From Rhizobium rhizoryzae (GTDB taxonomy: Bacteria > Pseudomonadota > Alphaproteobacteria > Rhizobiales > Rhizobiaceae): a stretch of DNA of 64,000 nucleotides. The stretch spans positions 940,001 through 1,004,000 of the forward strand of contig NZ_CP049250.1 of NCBI RefSeq assembly GCF_011046895.1, written 5' to 3'. Positions 49,281-59,398 of this stretch are shown here, piece by piece (positions within the stretch are counted from its first letter, which is position 1; every line of letters starts with the position of its first letter). The translations under genes were made by a program, and so were the position numbers. The notes beneath the pieces were generated by a model. The model did not search any database. It worked only from the letters and a program-made list of their open reading frames with translations, and was not told the DNA's origin.

Positions 49281-50395
49281 GGCATGAACCTGATTGCAGC
49301 CTGCTTCGGCACAAAGATAAAGAACAGTGCGTTGTTGCGCACTGTTCCCGCTTTCTCTCCTGCTTCGAAACCGGAGCCTGTGAAGATGTCACCGCGGGTT
49401 GGACCAACAATCGCTGATCCCGTATCGAGGGCCAGCATGAGGCGCGCGAAGGGTAGCCCATCATCAAGATGAGTGAGGCTTTCCGAGCGAATGAAAAATG
49501 GAAAACCAAATGTATGGATCAGCCTGTCAACAGCCAGCGAACGCCCTGCGATCAAGGGAACTTTTGCAGCCGCAATCGGGCCGAGATCCTGCTCACTGAC
49601 CTCTGCTTCCCGAAAGAAGATATAAGACCTGTTGTGCCAGAGAACCTCGTCTCGCTTAGTCGGATTTTCGTTCAGCCATGAGCGGATCGTCTGCATGGAG
49701 ACTGTTGTAGCGTCAATCTCACCGCGATCGATCAGAAGCCGTCCGATGGGTGAAAATGGATGTCCTGCCTTTGCCGCATAGGTGATCCGCTTTACACGGC
49801 CATCTGGATAACGAAGCCTCGCCGCTCCCTGCACATGCGTAAAGAAAACATCGACCTTCGATTTCGCCCAGGCAATCTCGAGACCCTGACCCTCCAGATA
49901 GCCCTGATCGATGGATTTTCGATCGGGGTATGGCTCAATTCCGCTCCCCGTTACCCGCCCAAAGGCGTAGTAGGGGTCCATGCCTGCCGGACGGTTGGTC
50001 TCATCCACATCAACGAGATCAGACGGCCGACTATAAAACGGATATTGATAGCCGGATTCCTGCCTGTCGCTCACCTCGACTTCCGGTTCATAAAACGCGG
50101 TCACGAAGCCGGTCTGGATGTCATCTGGACAGATTGCAAAGGGAACGCAGGTTTCCTCAAAGAATGTACGCGCCGCGGCGGCGCTTTGCGGCGGGCCCAG
50201 AGTTTCCGCCTTCTCCAGCAAGGGAATCAAATCCTGCGCGGAAAGACCCAGCGCGCCTGTCTTATAGGGCTTTCCCTGCCGCAAGTAGTTCAAGCAATGG
50301 CGCATACCCTCGAAGACGGGACGCGGATCATCCGTGTTCCAGCCTTCGACATCGGCAAAGTCGATCACACGAAGTTGCGGCAGATTATGTGTCAT
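49277..50395 (-). CDS. mltA: MltA-type lytic murein transglycosylase
   Basis: 372 aa. Cleaves peptidoglycan glycan strands with 1,6-anhydro formation. The MltA domain (TGFVTAFYEPEVEVS, then the 3D domain with LMLALDTGSAIVGPTRGDIFTGSG containing the catalytic Asp) is intact. No signal peptide or lipobox is visible at the N-terminus MTHNLPQLRVIDFADVEGW, and the start overlaps timA (ATGA), so a longer form is unlikely. How it reaches the periplasm is unclear. Confidence 0.9.
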   Translation of the reverse strand: MTHNLPQLRVIDFADVEGWNTDDPRPVFEGMRHCLNYLRQGKPYKTGALGLSAQDLIPLLEKAETLGPPQSAAAARTFFEETCVPFAICPDDIQTGFVTAFYEPEVEVSDRQESGYQYPFYSRPSDLVDVDETNRPAGMDPYYAFGRVTGSGIEPYPDRKSIDQGYLEGQGLEIAWAKSKVDVFFTHVQGAARLRYPDGRVKRITYAAKAGHPFSPIGRLLIDRGEIDATTVSMQTIRSWLNENPTKRDEVLWHNRSYIFFREAEVSEQDLGPIAAAKVPLIAGRSLAVDRLIHTFGFPFFIRSESLTHLDDGLPFARLMLALDTGSAIVGPTRGDIFTGSGFEAGEKAGTVRNNALFFIFVPKQAAIRFMP

Positions 50396-51090
50396 TGTTC
50401 GGATTCAGTCGCGACCAGTTTCCAATTTGGATCACGCGAGCGAATGTCGCGCGCGAAAGTCCAGATATCGATCACCTCGCCGACAGTCTCCGCATCACCA
50501 TCGACAATCTTGTTGTCGCGGTCATAGGTCGCCGAAATGAGCTGGCTGACGATTTTCAACGTGATAAGCTCTTCCTGATCCTTGACGGTCGCTTGCAGAA
50601 AGTCTGTCTTGTCTATTCCGACGAACGTGGACTTGATGACCTCACCACGAGCTTCGCGCTCGGTGATGGCCGCATTAAAGCCGTCGTAGACCTCCTTCGA
50701 AAGAAGCCCCTTCAGGGTCTTCCTGTCTCCATCAGCAAAAGCCATGACGATCATCTCGTAGGCCATTCTGGCACCGTTGAGAAAATCCTTGGGACGGAAG
50801 GACGGATCTGCCTTGATAAGATGGCGCAGACCCTCATTCAGTTCGGTACCGGGTTTCGCAATCGCATCCACTTCCACCCAGCGCTGCTCTTCGTCAACCG
50901 TCTCCCGTCGAGGCAGAGTGACGACCTTTTCTTCCTCACTGCCAGTGGTTTTGATTGATTGGCGCGCGCTGAAGGGATCGGCAGGGGGTTTTTCGTGGCC
51001 AGTCCTGCGTCCGAGAACGCTTCTCAGCTGCAGAAAGATCAGCACAGCGGCGACCAGAAAGAACAAAGTTATGAAGTCGTTCGCGCCCAT
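50392..51090 (-). CDS. Tim44/TimA-family protein
   Basis: 232 aa. An N-terminal membrane anchor (FITLFFLVAAVLIFLQLRSVLG, residues about 5-26) precedes a linker and a Tim44-like (TIM44/MBA1) domain (about 90-230). Bacterial TimA is membrane-associated and thought to help protein translocation or assembly. I start at ATG 51090, immediately before the anchor; upstream in-frame extension has no family support. It is the first gene of timA-mltA-smr-xre and divergent from fxsA. Confidence 0.88.
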   Translation of the reverse strand: MGANDFITLFFLVAAVLIFLQLRSVLGRRTGHEKPPADPFSARQSIKTTGSEEEKVVTLPRRETVDEEQRWVEVDAIAKPGTELNEGLRHLIKADPSFRPKDFLNGARMAYEMIVMAFADGDRKTLKGLLSKEVYDGFNAAITEREARGEVIKSTFVGIDKTDFLQATVKDQEELITLKIVSQLISATYDRDNKIVDGDAETVGEVIDIWTFARDIRSRDPNWKLVATESEQ

Positions 51091-51206
51091 TTTCACCCGC
51101 AGTTGGTTGGAATATGTCTTTATACACCTCATATAGTCTGAACCGTCCGGCATTCAAATAGTGCTGAGGACTTCAAACGTCTTGAAACGCGAGTCGACAC
51201 ATTGCC

Positions 51207-51719
51207 ATGCGCAACACTCTTTTTCCTTTGGTCCTCCTTGCTTTGCCGTTGGCAGAGATCGCAGGCTTCGTCATTGTTGGAAAATGGGTGGGTGTGTTCG
51301 GAACGCTTGGCCTGATCATCCTGTCCGGGTTGGTGGGAACGTTGCTCCTGCGTGTCCAGGGTCTCGGAGTTCTGCGGCAAGTTCAGGCCGACAGTCGTCT
51401 CGGGCGTGTTCCCGCGGAAACAATTGGCCACGGAGCCATGATGGTTGTTGGCGCTATCCTCTTGATAATTCCGGGATTCATAACGGATATCGTGGGATTG
51501 ATCCTTTTCGTCCCCTTCATTCGTCGCTGGATCTGGAAGCGCATGGCGCAGCGGATCGTCGTCAGGTCTTCGTTTACGCAAACGTCCGGCGCGAACCCCT
51601 CATCAACGATGAGCGAACAAGTTATCGACCTCGAAGACAACGAGTATGAACGCAAACCGAATCCGTCATCGCCCTGGTCTTCGGGACCGGATCCGAACGG
51701 CCCGAAGCTTGGCTCCTAG
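51207..51719 (+). CDS. fxsA: FxsA family membrane protein
   Basis: 170 aa. Three hydrophobic segments in the first 115 residues ([66 protein letters not shown]) with the conserved [10 protein letters not shown] motif define FxsA. The tail is hydrophilic. In E. coli overexpression relieves F exclusion of phage T7; the native role is unknown. It lies 83 bp upstream of secB on the same strand and divergent from timA. Confidence 0.9.
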   Translation: MRNTLFPLVLLALPLAEIAGFVIVGKWVGVFGTLGLIILSGLVGTLLLRVQGLGVLRQVQADSRLGRVPAETIGHGAMMVVGAILLIIPGFITDIVGLILFVPFIRRWIWKRMAQRIVVRSSFTQTSGANPSSTMSEQVIDLEDNEYERKPNPSSPWSSGPDPNGPKLGS

Positions 51720-51802
51720 CCTCGTCCGCGACCCTGCGAACGGGTTGTAAGGGTCACACTGAAGTGATAGACGGCGCTAAAGATAAAGCCGAGGAACAGC
51801 CA

Positions 51803-52264
51803 ATGGCCAATGAAGACGATCAGAACCCATCCCTCACAATTCTTGCGCAGTACACGAAGGACCTGTCCTTCGAAAATCCAGGCGCTCCGCGTTCACTGCA
51901 GGCACGTGACAAGGCTCCCGGCATCAATATCAATGTGAACGTCAACGCGAACCCATTGTCCGACACGGAATTCGATGTCGTGCTGTCGCTCAGTGCGGAA
52001 GCCAAGGATGGCGATAAGGTCGTCTTTGCAACGGAACTGGTTTACGGCGGCGTTTTCCGCATCACTGGATTCCCGCAGGAACATATGCTGCCGGTGCTTT
52101 TCATCGAATGCCCGCGGCTGCTCTTCCCGTTCGCGCGTCAGATCATCTCCGATGTCACGCGCAATGGCGGCTTCCCACCGCTGATGATCGACCCGATTGA
52201 TTTCGGCCAGATGTTTGCACAGCGTCTTGCCCAGGAAGAGTCGCGTTCCTCGTTGAACAGCTGA
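51803..52264 (+). CDS. secB: Protein-export chaperone SecB
   Basis: A 153-aa cytosolic tetrameric chaperone that holds preproteins unfolded for SecA. The core [23 protein letters not shown] and the [31 protein letters not shown] region are highly conserved. ATG 51803 has GAGGAAC upstream; an in-frame start 13 codons earlier is less likely. It is followed by a strong terminator. The nearby Tim44-like and FxsA membrane genes make this a small protein-export neighbourhood. Confidence 0.97.
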   Translation: MANEDDQNPSLTILAQYTKDLSFENPGAPRSLQARDKAPGININVNVNANPLSDTEFDVVLSLSAEAKDGDKVVFATELVYGGVFRITGFPQEHMLPVLFIECPRLLFPFARQIISDVTRNGGFPPLMIDPIDFGQMFAQRLAQEESRSSLNS

Positions 52265-52285
52265 CATTCCCATTCACGAACCTTC

Positions 52286-52313
52286 AAAAGCCCGGCATCG
52301 ACCGGGCTTTTTT
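52286..52313. terminator. Terminator between secB and dnaQ (bidirectional)
   Basis: AAAAGCCCGG/CCGGGCTTTT (52286-52295 with 52302-52311), a 6-nt loop and T6 on the plus strand; the minus strand ends in TTTT, so it can serve the convergent dnaQ operon. Confidence 0.9.
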
Positions 52314-52356
52314 GTGACGATCCCACTGACAGAGGCGGATGCGCCAACACCCGGTA

Positions 52357-53055
52357 TCAGGAGGAGTAGCGAGTCCAAAGGGCCTTCGCCCCAATGCTGC
52401 CGACCATGGCCTGATGCGCCTCGATTTCGACTTGCGTCAGCCGTGGCGCGAGCGGTCTCGGTCGAGCTGAGATTATGACCTCGATGTCTTCAGCCTCATT
52501 GATCGTTCGCGCAGCTTCAGATCCACCCAGCACCAGAGCTGCTTGCCTTCCGCCGATCATTTCAATGTACACTTCGGCAAGAAGCTCGGAGTCGAGAAGT
52601 GCCCCGTGCTTCGTCCGATGGGAGTTGTCTATCCCGTAACGTCGGCAGAGAGCATCCAGAGAATTTGGTCCCATGGGATGCTTTCGGCGGGCCAGTGCCA
52701 GAGTATCGATGACGTGTTCCGGAGAAACGGGCGGGATCCCGAGCCTGTCAAACTCGGCATTGATGAAACCCATATCGAAGGTTGCGTTATGAGCGATCCA
52801 TTTCGCACCTTCGAAGAAGGTTCTCAGATCATCAACAATTTCGGCAAAGACCGGCTTGTCTTTCAGGAAATCGTCTGTGATCCCATGAACTGCCAAAGCA
52901 TCCGGATGGACCTTGCGGTCGCCTGGGTTGATGTAGACATGAAAGGTCCGACCGGTCGGAAAATGATTGAGAAGCTCGATGCCACCGATTTCGATCACAC
53001 GATCAACTCTTGTTTCAAGACCTGTGGTTTCCGTATCGAATATGATCTCACGCAT
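52357..53055 (-). CDS. dnaQ: DNA polymerase III epsilon subunit
   Basis: A 232-aa 3'-5' proofreading exonuclease of the replicase. Exo I FDTETTGLE (Asp7, Glu9), Exo II HNATFDMGFINAEF, and Exo III with HRTKHGALLDSELLA. The first codon overlaps coaE by 8 bases. It is the last gene of the PDRP-maf-aroE-coaE-dnaQ operon. Confidence 0.96.
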   Translation of the reverse strand: MREIIFDTETTGLETRVDRVIEIGGIELLNHFPTGRTFHVYINPGDRKVHPDALAVHGITDDFLKDKPVFAEIVDDLRTFFEGAKWIAHNATFDMGFINAEFDRLGIPPVSPEHVIDTLALARRKHPMGPNSLDALCRRYGIDNSHRTKHGALLDSELLAEVYIEMIGGRQAALVLGGSEAARTINEAEDIEVIISARPRPLAPRLTQVEIEAHQAMVGSIGAKALWTRYSS

Positions 53056-53659
53056 GATTTTCGGCTTCCTCGTTCGCCCCAGAGCGAATTGAATTCAAGA
53101 CCTGTATGACCTGACGACGCGCTTCCTCGATGCCTTGCCCTGTATCGATGATAAAGTCTGCGCGTTTGCGCTTTTCAGTATCCGGCATCTGACGAGAGAG
53201 AATCAGGTCGAATTTCTCTGCCGTCATACCCGGCCTCGCCAAAACGCGCTGCCTCTGCAGATCCGCCTCGCAACTTACAACAACGATGACGTCAACCCGG
53301 TCTTCCGCGCCCGTTTCAAACAGCAGCGGAATATCCAGAAGCACGATATCCTGCCCAACGGATTGTTGCCGTTCGAGGAAGGCGCGTTCACCCTCGCGCA
53401 CAAGCGGATGGATGATGGCTTCCAGTTCCTTGAAGCGTTCAGGGTGGAGTGCAAGTTGGCGAGATAATTCGGTTCTGTTCACCACGCCGTTTTGAGCGGT
53501 ACCGGGAAAACTATTTTCGATAGCTGCCACGGCACTCCCGGCATAGAGTTCGTGGACAACCTGATCGGCATCATTGACGGGCACGCCCTGCTCGGCAAAC
53601 AGCTTTGCAGTCGTGGATTTTCCCATGCCAATCGAGCCAGTAAGGCCAATGCGGATCAT
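53048..53659 (-). CDS. coaE: Dephospho-CoA kinase
   Basis: 203 aa. Phosphorylates dephospho-CoA, the last step of CoA synthesis. P-loop [17 protein letters not shown] is at 5-21; DADQVVHEL and [11 protein letters not shown] are family motifs. It overlaps aroE by 4 bases and dnaQ by 8. Confidence 0.96.
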   Translation of the reverse strand: MIRIGLTGSIGMGKSTTAKLFAEQGVPVNDADQVVHELYAGSAVAAIENSFPGTAQNGVVNRTELSRQLALHPERFKELEAIIHPLVREGERAFLERQQSVGQDIVLLDIPLLFETGAEDRVDVIVVVSCEADLQRQRVLARPGMTAEKFDLILSRQMPDTEKRKRADFIIDTGQGIEEARRQVIQVLNSIRSGANEEAENHA

Positions 53660-54507
53660 TGGTGCTTGTCCATATCCGAAATGACGAGCTGACGCAGCTG
53701 CTCATCGACCGCCGGTCGCTTGCCAAACCATTTCTCAAAACCGGGAACTGCCTGATTGAGCAACATGCCCAATCCATCCACTGTCGTCTTTCCCTGCCGT
53801 TCCGCCTCTTTAAGCATCGGGGTCTTCAGCGGCACGTAGACAATATCGGTGACGGTCGCTTCGTCCTGCATGCCCGTAAAATCAATTGCAATCGACTCCT
53901 GTCCGTCCATGCCAAGAGAGGTTGTATTGATGAAGAGGCCTGCTCCGCTCATGACCTCGCGCAAGGCACCCATCTCATGCGCATGAACACACGAGCCAAA
54001 CCGGTCGGCCAGTTCCCTCGCCCTTTCCACCGTGCGGTTGACGACATGGATTTCGCCAATCTTTCGATCACGCACCGCTTGGATCACCGCACGACTGGCG
54101 CCACCTGCTCCAAGGATGACGGCCTTGTCGGCCTTCGACCAGCCTGGTGCTCGCTGATCGAGATTGGCAACAAAACCATATCCGTCCGTATTGGTTGCGT
54201 GGACCAAACCATCGGTGACCCACAGGGTATTGGCCGCCCCAAGTTCCTGAGCAAGTTCATCCGGTCGGTCAGCAAGTTTGCATGCGACTTCCTTATGAGG
54301 AATGGTGACGTTCCCACCACGAAACTTTTTCGAGGTCCGAAGGTCAGAGAAGAAGGTTCCAAACTGCTCCGGAGCCACGTCAATCGCTCGATATTCGCCG
54401 GCTATTCCAAAACCACGTAGCCAATGCGTATGGATCATCGGCGAGCGTGAATGATGGATGGGATGACCGACCACGAAAGCGGTTAACGTTTCACGTGAAT
54501 CAGACAT
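53656..54507 (-). CDS. aroE: Shikimate dehydrogenase
   Basis: A 283-aa NADPH-dependent enzyme of the shikimate pathway. VTIPHKEVA holds the catalytic Lys, TNTDGYGF the catalytic Asp, and [12 protein letters not shown] the Rossmann loop. ATG 54507 has GGGAG upstream. Codons 3-7 (SRET region) contain a parS-like site. It overlaps maf by 8 bases and coaE by 4. Confidence 0.96.
   Translation of the reverse strand: MSDSRETLTAFVVGHPIHHSRSPMIHTHWLRGFGIAGEYRAIDVAPEQFGTFFSDLRTSKKFRGGNVTIPHKEVACKLADRPDELAQELGAANTLWVTDGLVHATNTDGYGFVANLDQRAPGWSKADKAVILGAGGASRAVIQAVRDRKIGEIHVVNRTVERARELADRFGSCVHAHEMGALREVMSGAGLFINTTSLGMDGQESIAIDFTGMQDEATVTDIVYVPLKTPMLKEAERQGKTTVDGLGMLLNQAVPGFEKWFGKRPAVDEQLRQLVISDMDKHQ
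54487..54502. other. parS: parS-like site C
   Basis: CGTTTCACGTGAATCA matches the parS consensus at 14 of 16, sharing GTTTCACGTGAATC with site A. It spans the maf stop and the first codons of aroE, about 1.5 kb left of the proposed origin. Confidence 0.65.
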
Positions 54508-55099
54508 CAATCACTCCCAGATTTCGGAGGGCCTCTAAAAGGGGAAGCATGGGGAGGCCAAGGATGGTGAAATAGTCGCCGTCAATGCGTGAGAAGAGAT
54601 GGATCCCCTCTCCTTCAAGCTGATACGCTCCCACGCTTGTCATGACCTTGTCTCCAACGCGATCAAGATAGCGTTCGATAAACTTGTCCGAAAGCTCGCG
54701 GACATGGAGGGAGGCCGAGAATACGCCTTCCCACTCAACATGACCGCTGCGGACAATGGAGATTCCGCTATTCAGATAATGAACGTTGCCGGAGAGGGCG
54801 ATCAAGGTCGCTTTTGCCTCTTCGCGGTTCTTAGGCTTGTGAAAGACGTGCTCGCCGAGAGACATGGTCTGGTCTGAACCGATGACAAAAGCATCCGGAT
54901 ACCGTTGGCTGACATCCATCGCTTTTGCCCGTGAGAGATGCTGCGCTACCTCTCTGGGCCCTGCTGCACTTTTTTGCAGCTCAGCTTCCATCTTTCGCTC
55001 GTCTATATTGGCAGCAGACCATTCGAACACCAGTCCGGCGTTTTCCATCAAGCTGCGGCGAAAAGGACTGGACGAAGCCAGAATGAGTTTCGGTTGCAA
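54500..55099 (-). CDS. maf: Maf-family nucleotide pyrophosphatase
   Basis: 199 aa. Maf/HAM1-like hydrolase acting on non-canonical or modified nucleotides; some members affect septum formation. [14 protein letters not shown] is the N-terminal signature and IGSDQTMSL the central one. I start at TTG 55099 ([10 protein letters not shown]) because GAGGTG lies 5 bases upstream and homology begins there; the frame stays open for 84 more codons inside the upstream gene, without support. It lies 28 bp after the PDRP gene. Confidence 0.92.
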   Translation of the reverse strand: MQPKLILASSSPFRRSLMENAGLVFEWSAANIDERKMEAELQKSAAGPREVAQHLSRAKAMDVSQRYPDAFVIGSDQTMSLGEHVFHKPKNREEAKATLIALSGNVHYLNSGISIVRSGHVEWEGVFSASLHVRELSDKFIERYLDRVGDKVMTSVGAYQLEGEGIHLFSRIDGDYFTILGLPMLPLLEALRNLGVIDV

Positions 55100-55127
55100 G
55101 GCGGCACCTCGTTTGCTCCGTTTTCGG

Positions 55128-55949
55128 TTAGCGCAGCTTCGGGCGTAGAGCAACGATAGCCGCAGCCGTTTCTTCAATAGAACGACGAGAGACATCGATA
55201 ACGGGCCATTGGTGGCGCGCGCACACGGCGCGTGCGTACTTAAGCTCCTCAATGATACTTGCACGGTCTGTATAAGGGCTGGGGTCAAAACCCTTGGTAT
55301 GGCCGAGTTCCCTGTTCTCCCTGACCTGTGAAATACGATCGGTCGTCGCAACCAGACCGACGATCAGGGGTTTGGTCGCTTTCAACAGACTTTCCGGTAA
55401 AGGTGTACCCGGCACGAGCGGTACGTTCGCGACCTTGATTCCACGATTGGCAAGATAAATACTGGTGGGCGTCTTGGACGTGCGGCTGATCCCGACGATC
55501 ACGACGTCAGCCTCATCATACTCTTCAGCCATCTGGCCATCGTCGTGATCCATGGCGAAATCCAGAGCCTCAATGCGTCGAAAATAATCCGCATTCAGGA
55601 CGTGCTGCGCTCCAACGCGACGACGCGAGCGTGATCCCAGATAGGCCTGAAATACCGCAAGCACCGGCTCAAGCAAATTGACCGACGGAACTCCCAATTC
55701 CTTGCAGCGTTGATCGACATAGTCTGCAAGGGACTGGTCAACGATGGTGTAGAGTACGATGCCAGGCTTTTCGTCGATATGCTCCAGAACCGGCAGTAGC
55801 TGCTGCTTGTTCCGGATAAGCGGATAGACATGCTCGATCGGATTGGCGCCCCGAAACTGGGCAGATGCTGCCCTGCCCGCAGAGATCAGCGTCTCTCCCG
55901 TTGAGTCAGATATCAGATGGAGATGGAAGAAGTTTCTGCGGTTCTCCAC
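55128..55949 (-). CDS. Pyruvate,phosphate dikinase regulatory protein (PDRP, DUF299)
   Basis: 273 aa. DUF299 kinase/pyrophosphorylase that (de)phosphorylates a Thr on PPDK or PEP synthase, switching the PEP/pyruvate node. [11 protein letters not shown] is the N-terminal motif and [15 protein letters not shown] the P-loop. The GTG start at 55949 has no strong ribosome site. Rhizobia carry PpdK, the likely target, but its gene is not in this window. It is the first gene of a five-gene operon leading away from the proposed origin. Confidence 0.92.
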   Translation of the reverse strand: MENRRNFFHLHLISDSTGETLISAGRAASAQFRGANPIEHVYPLIRNKQQLLPVLEHIDEKPGIVLYTIVDQSLADYVDQRCKELGVPSVNLLEPVLAVFQAYLGSRSRRRVGAQHVLNADYFRRIEALDFAMDHDDGQMAEEYDEADVVIVGISRTSKTPTSIYLANRGIKVANVPLVPGTPLPESLLKATKPLIVGLVATTDRISQVRENRELGHTKGFDPSPYTDRASIIEELKYARAVCARHQWPVIDVSRRSIEETAAAIVALRPKLR

Positions 55950-56350
55950 GCTAATCTCGCTTTGCTGTTCATAACCTGGGATAGACAGGCCATTATTGGG
56001 ACCGAGGTATCCGGGAGCGGGATAACAGCCGACTTATCCACATTTGGATCCGGCAACCGATAGCTTATCCAGCCGCTGTGGGAAATGTGGACAATATGGC
56101 GCAGATCATGACTTTTCCGAAGTTATCCACAAAGTGAAAGCGCTGATCGTTGCGATATGTGACTGATTTTCATCCGTAAAATGAGTTGTCCCCACAGTTG
56201 GGTTCATTTGCTCCTTTCCAGCGTGATTGTCTTTTGCTGAAGCGAGGAAACGGGACGATCTGTGCAACAGACTTTATCCCTGATAGTCACCGACTCTAAG
56301 AATCAGAAAATCTAAAGATTCTAGATTTCTTTGTTTTAAGGGAGACTGTC
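55950..56350. other. oriC: Probable chromosomal replication origin (oriC)
   Basis: A 401-bp non-coding gap between divergent PDRP and hemE genes. DnaA boxes: perfect TTATCCACA at 56034-56042 and 56123-56131; TTGTCCACA on the minus strand at 56086-56094 (8/9); near matches at 56065, 56077 and 56186 (7/9). An AT-rich stretch with three GANTC sites (56292, 56300, 56317) adjoins hemE. The location beside hemE matches the origins of Caulobacter and Sinorhizobium. gyrB, dnaQ, parS sites and parA flank it. Interpretation is by analogy; no experimental proof is available from sequence. Confidence 0.82.
56292..56321. promoter_or_regulatory. Cluster of three GANTC (CcrM) sites
   Basis: GACTC (56292), GAATC (56300) and GATTC (56317) lie within 30 bp, next to the hemE start. 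CcrM methylates GANTC in alphaproteobacteria and its hemimethylation marks replicated DNA. Confidence 0.65.
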
Positions 56351-57388
56351 GTGAGCGCTGTGAGACGCAAGCTTCTCGAAGTTCTGGACGGAGCGACTGT
56401 CTCGCCTCCACCAATCTGGCTTATGAGACAAGCCGGACGTTATCTGCCGGAATATCGAGAGACGCGGAAGCAAGCGGGAAGCTTTCTGCAGCTTTGCTAT
56501 TCTCCCGAACTGGCCACGGAAGTGACACTTCAACCCATCCGTCGCTATGGGTTCGACGCTGCAATCCTGTTCTCAGATATCCTCGTGATACCGGACGCGC
56601 TGAAGCGCAGTGTGCGTTTTGTCGAGGGCGAAGGCCCTCGCATGGATCCGATCGACGAAGCAGGCATCGCTGCTTTGGACGGCAAAAACGTTCTGTCGCA
56701 TCTCACCCCCGTCATGCAGGCTGTTTCCAGCATTCGACGTAGTCTTCCAGAAGAGACAACGCTTTTGGGATTCTGTGGTGCACCGTGGACCGTCGCTACC
56801 TATATGATCGCTGGCCGCGGGACACCGGATCAGGCACCGGCACGGCTGTTTGGCTATCGTCACCGTGAACGGTTCCAGTATCTTCTGGAATTTCTGGCCG
56901 ATATCTCTGCCGACTATCTGGTTGCCCAGATCGATGCGGGCGCCGATGCGGTGCAGATTTTCGATTCCTGGGCGGGTGTTCTGGGTGAAGAAGAGTTCAA
57001 GGGGTTTGCGGTCAAGCCGGTCGCTCGCATGATTGCGTCTGTGAAAGCCCGTCGTCCAGGAGCGAAGATCATTGCCTTTGCCAAAGGCGCTGGGATGAAC
57101 CTGAAACACTATCGGCAGCAGACAGGCGCTGATATGATCGGGCTAGACTGGTCTGTGCCTCTGAGTTTTGCGGCAGAGCTGCAGAAGGAGGGTCCTGTTC
57201 AGGGCAATCTGGATCCAATGCGCGTTGTAGCAGGCGGTCGGGCGCTGGAAGAGGGAATAGATGCCATCCTCCAGGTGTTGGGTAGCGGACCACTCGTCTT
57301 CAATCTTGGCCATGGTATTACGCCGGAAGCTAATCCGGACCATGTGACACAACTCGTTGCTCAAGTTCGTGGATCGAAGGATGGCTGA
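56351..57388 (+). CDS. hemE: Uroporphyrinogen decarboxylase
   Basis: A 345-aa TIM-barrel enzyme making coproporphyrinogen III in heme synthesis. [16 protein letters not shown] is the N-terminal signature, [14 protein letters not shown] the second; catalytic Asp lies in [10 protein letters not shown]. The GTG start follows AGGGAG. The promoter lies within the origin region, so hemE firing may be tied to replication, as described in Caulobacter. It overlaps hemJ by 8 bases. Confidence 0.97.
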   Translation: MSAVRRKLLEVLDGATVSPPPIWLMRQAGRYLPEYRETRKQAGSFLQLCYSPELATEVTLQPIRRYGFDAAILFSDILVIPDALKRSVRFVEGEGPRMDPIDEAGIAALDGKNVLSHLTPVMQAVSSIRRSLPEETTLLGFCGAPWTVATYMIAGRGTPDQAPARLFGYRHRERFQYLLEFLADISADYLVAQIDAGADAVQIFDSWAGVLGEEEFKGFAVKPVARMIASVKARRPGAKIIAFAKGAGMNLKHYRQQTGADMIGLDWSVPLSFAAELQKEGPVQGNLDPMRVVAGGRALEEGIDAILQVLGSGPLVFNLGHGITPEANPDHVTQLVAQVRGSKDG

Positions 57389-57926
57389 CGAGCTGCAAAC
57401 GCATGAAGCGTCTGGACGTCGAGCCCGTTTCAAGGCTGCCATCGCGCTCGTGGTGTTTCTAGCGCTTCTCGCTTTGCCCTACATCCTGGTGCCAGATCAG
57501 TTCTATCTTTGGGCAAAGGCCTTTCACGTCATCGCCGTGATTTCGTGGATGGCAGGTCTCTTCTACATGCCCAGGCTCTTCATTTATCATACCGATGCGC
57601 CGGAAGGCTCTGTCCAGTCTGAAACGTTCAAGGTGATGGAGCAACGCTTGCTCAAGGTCATCATGAATCCGGCCATGATGATCTCATGGCTCTTCGGGCT
57701 GTATCTTGCCTGGGAAGGCTTCCGGTTTCAGGGAGGCTGGCTGCATGCCAAAATTCTGGCTGTCGTTCTGCTGACCCTGGCTCATGTCCATCAGTCGCAT
57801 TGGGTAAGACGATTTGCGAAGGATGCGCCCCGAAAGCCTGCGCGCTACTGGCGAATGATGAACGAAATCCCGACCGTATTGATGATTTTGATCGTAATCC
57901 TCGTGATCGTGAAGCCCTTCGCTTAA
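57381..57926 (+). CDS. hemJ: HemJ-type protoporphyrinogen oxidase
   Basis: A 181-aa integral membrane protein with about four hydrophobic helices (24-46, 50-70, 100-120, 150-175 approx.). [25 protein letters not shown] contains the conserved His of HemJ, and the WMAGLFYxPRLFIYH motif is diagnostic. Converts protoporphyrinogen IX to protoporphyrin IX. ATG 57381 overlaps the hemE stop, so two heme steps are co-translated. Confidence 0.92.
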   Translation: MADELQTHEASGRRARFKAAIALVVFLALLALPYILVPDQFYLWAKAFHVIAVISWMAGLFYMPRLFIYHTDAPEGSVQSETFKVMEQRLLKVIMNPAMMISWLFGLYLAWEGFRFQGGWLHAKILAVVLLTLAHVHQSHWVRRFAKDAPRKPARYWRMMNEIPTVLMILIVILVIVKPFA

Positions 57927-58086
57927 GATTTGAGCGCGTACCCCTTGCAGGTCGTCGGTGAAGCGGCTATTTCTACGTCACTCATCCCCATGGCTTGTCT
58001 GTACAGTCTGACTTCCGCGGCGCTCGCGGTGACGCACCTCAGCATCACGCCAAATTCCCATTCAAATTCAAAGCGGTCCCTTCTTC

Positions 58087-59352
58087 ATGGCTGAAATGAA
58101 GCTTCAAGAACTCAAGAGCAAATCACCGACTGATTTGCTGACCTTTGCCGAATCACTGGAGGTCGAGAACGCGAGCACTATGCGAAAGCAGGAGCTCATG
58201 TTCGCAATATTGAAAGTTCTTGCAAGCCAGGACGTCGAGATCATCGGTGAAGGCGTTGTGGAAGTTCTGCAGGATGGTTTCGGATTCTTGCGATCGGCCA
58301 ATGCGAACTATCTGCCTGGTCCGGATGATATCTACATCTCTCCTTCGCAGATTCGCCGTTTCTCGCTGAAGACCGGCGACACTGTCGAAGGACCGATCCG
58401 TGGGCCCAAGGAAGGCGAACGTTATTTCGCACTTCTGAAGGTCAACACGATCAATTTCGATGACCCGGAAAAAATCCGCCATAAGGTTCACTTCGATAAC
58501 CTGACGCCGCTTTATCCGAATGAACGCTTCAAGATGGAGCAGGACATTCCGACGTCGAAGGATCTGTCATCACGCGTGATCGATCTGGTCGCTCCACTGG
58601 GCAAAGGTCAACGCGGTCTGATCGTGGCACCGCCGAGAACTGGTAAAACGGTCCTGCTACAAAATATCGCGCATTCCATCACTGCAAATCATCCGGAATG
58701 TTATCTTATCGTTCTGCTGATTGACGAACGTCCGGAAGAAGTGACGGACATGCAGCGTTCCGTTCGCGGCGAAGTGATTTCCTCTACTTTCGATGAACCC
58801 GCAGTACGTCACGTTCAGGTAGCTGAAATGGTCATCGAGAAGGCCAAGCGTCTTGTCGAGCACGGTCGAGATGTTGTCATTCTGCTCGACTCCATCACCC
58901 GACTTGGTCGAGCCTATAACACGGTTGTGCCGTCATCCGGCAAGGTCTTGACCGGTGGTGTTGATGCCAACGCCCTGCAACGCCCGAAGCGTTTCTTTGG
59001 TGCGGCCCGTAACATTGAAGAAGGCGGCTCGCTGACGATCATCGCGACCGCTCTCATCGATACTGGCAGCCGTATGGACGAAGTGATCTTCGAAGAGTTC
59101 AAGGGTACGGGTAACTCTGAAATTGTTCTGGACCGCAAGGTTGCTGACAAGCGCATCTTCCCGGCGATGGACATTCTCAAGTCCGGTACCCGTAAGGAAG
59201 ATCTCCTGGTTCCGCGTCAGGATCTTCAGAAGATCTTCGTGCTCCGGCGTATTCTTGCGCCAATGGGAACAACCGATGCCATCGAGTTCCTCATCGACAA
59301 ACTCAAGCAGACCAAGAACAACGGTGATTTCTTCGATTCGATGAACACCTGA
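58087..59352 (+). CDS. rho: Transcription termination factor Rho
   Basis: A 421-aa hexameric RNA helicase. The N-terminal RNA-binding OB fold includes [22 protein letters not shown]; Walker A is [26 protein letters not shown] and the Q/R loops follow. The 160-bp upstream spacer after hemJ presumably holds the promoter; rho is often autoregulated there. Start [14 protein letters not shown]. No RNA structure was recognised in the leader. Confidence 0.97.
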   Translation: MAEMKLQELKSKSPTDLLTFAESLEVENASTMRKQELMFAILKVLASQDVEIIGEGVVEVLQDGFGFLRSANANYLPGPDDIYISPSQIRRFSLKTGDTVEGPIRGPKEGERYFALLKVNTINFDDPEKIRHKVHFDNLTPLYPNERFKMEQDIPTSKDLSSRVIDLVAPLGKGQRGLIVAPPRTGKTVLLQNIAHSITANHPECYLIVLLIDERPEEVTDMQRSVRGEVISSTFDEPAVRHVQVAEMVIEKAKRLVEHGRDVVILLDSITRLGRAYNTVVPSSGKVLTGGVDANALQRPKRFFGAARNIEEGGSLTIIATALIDTGSRMDEVIFEEFKGTGNSEIVLDRKVADKRIFPAMDILKSGTRKEDLLVPRQDLQKIFVLRRILAPMGTTDAIEFLIDKLKQTKNNGDFFDSMNT

Positions 59353-59398
59353 TTCAAGCAGAATTCAGCAATTAGCCGGATTCTGCCTGTGAGGCTGT

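Noticed and set aside
49930-50958. A 342-codon plus-strand frame antisense to mltA/timA
   Set aside because: Arg/Pro/Ser-rich shadow with no homology signal.
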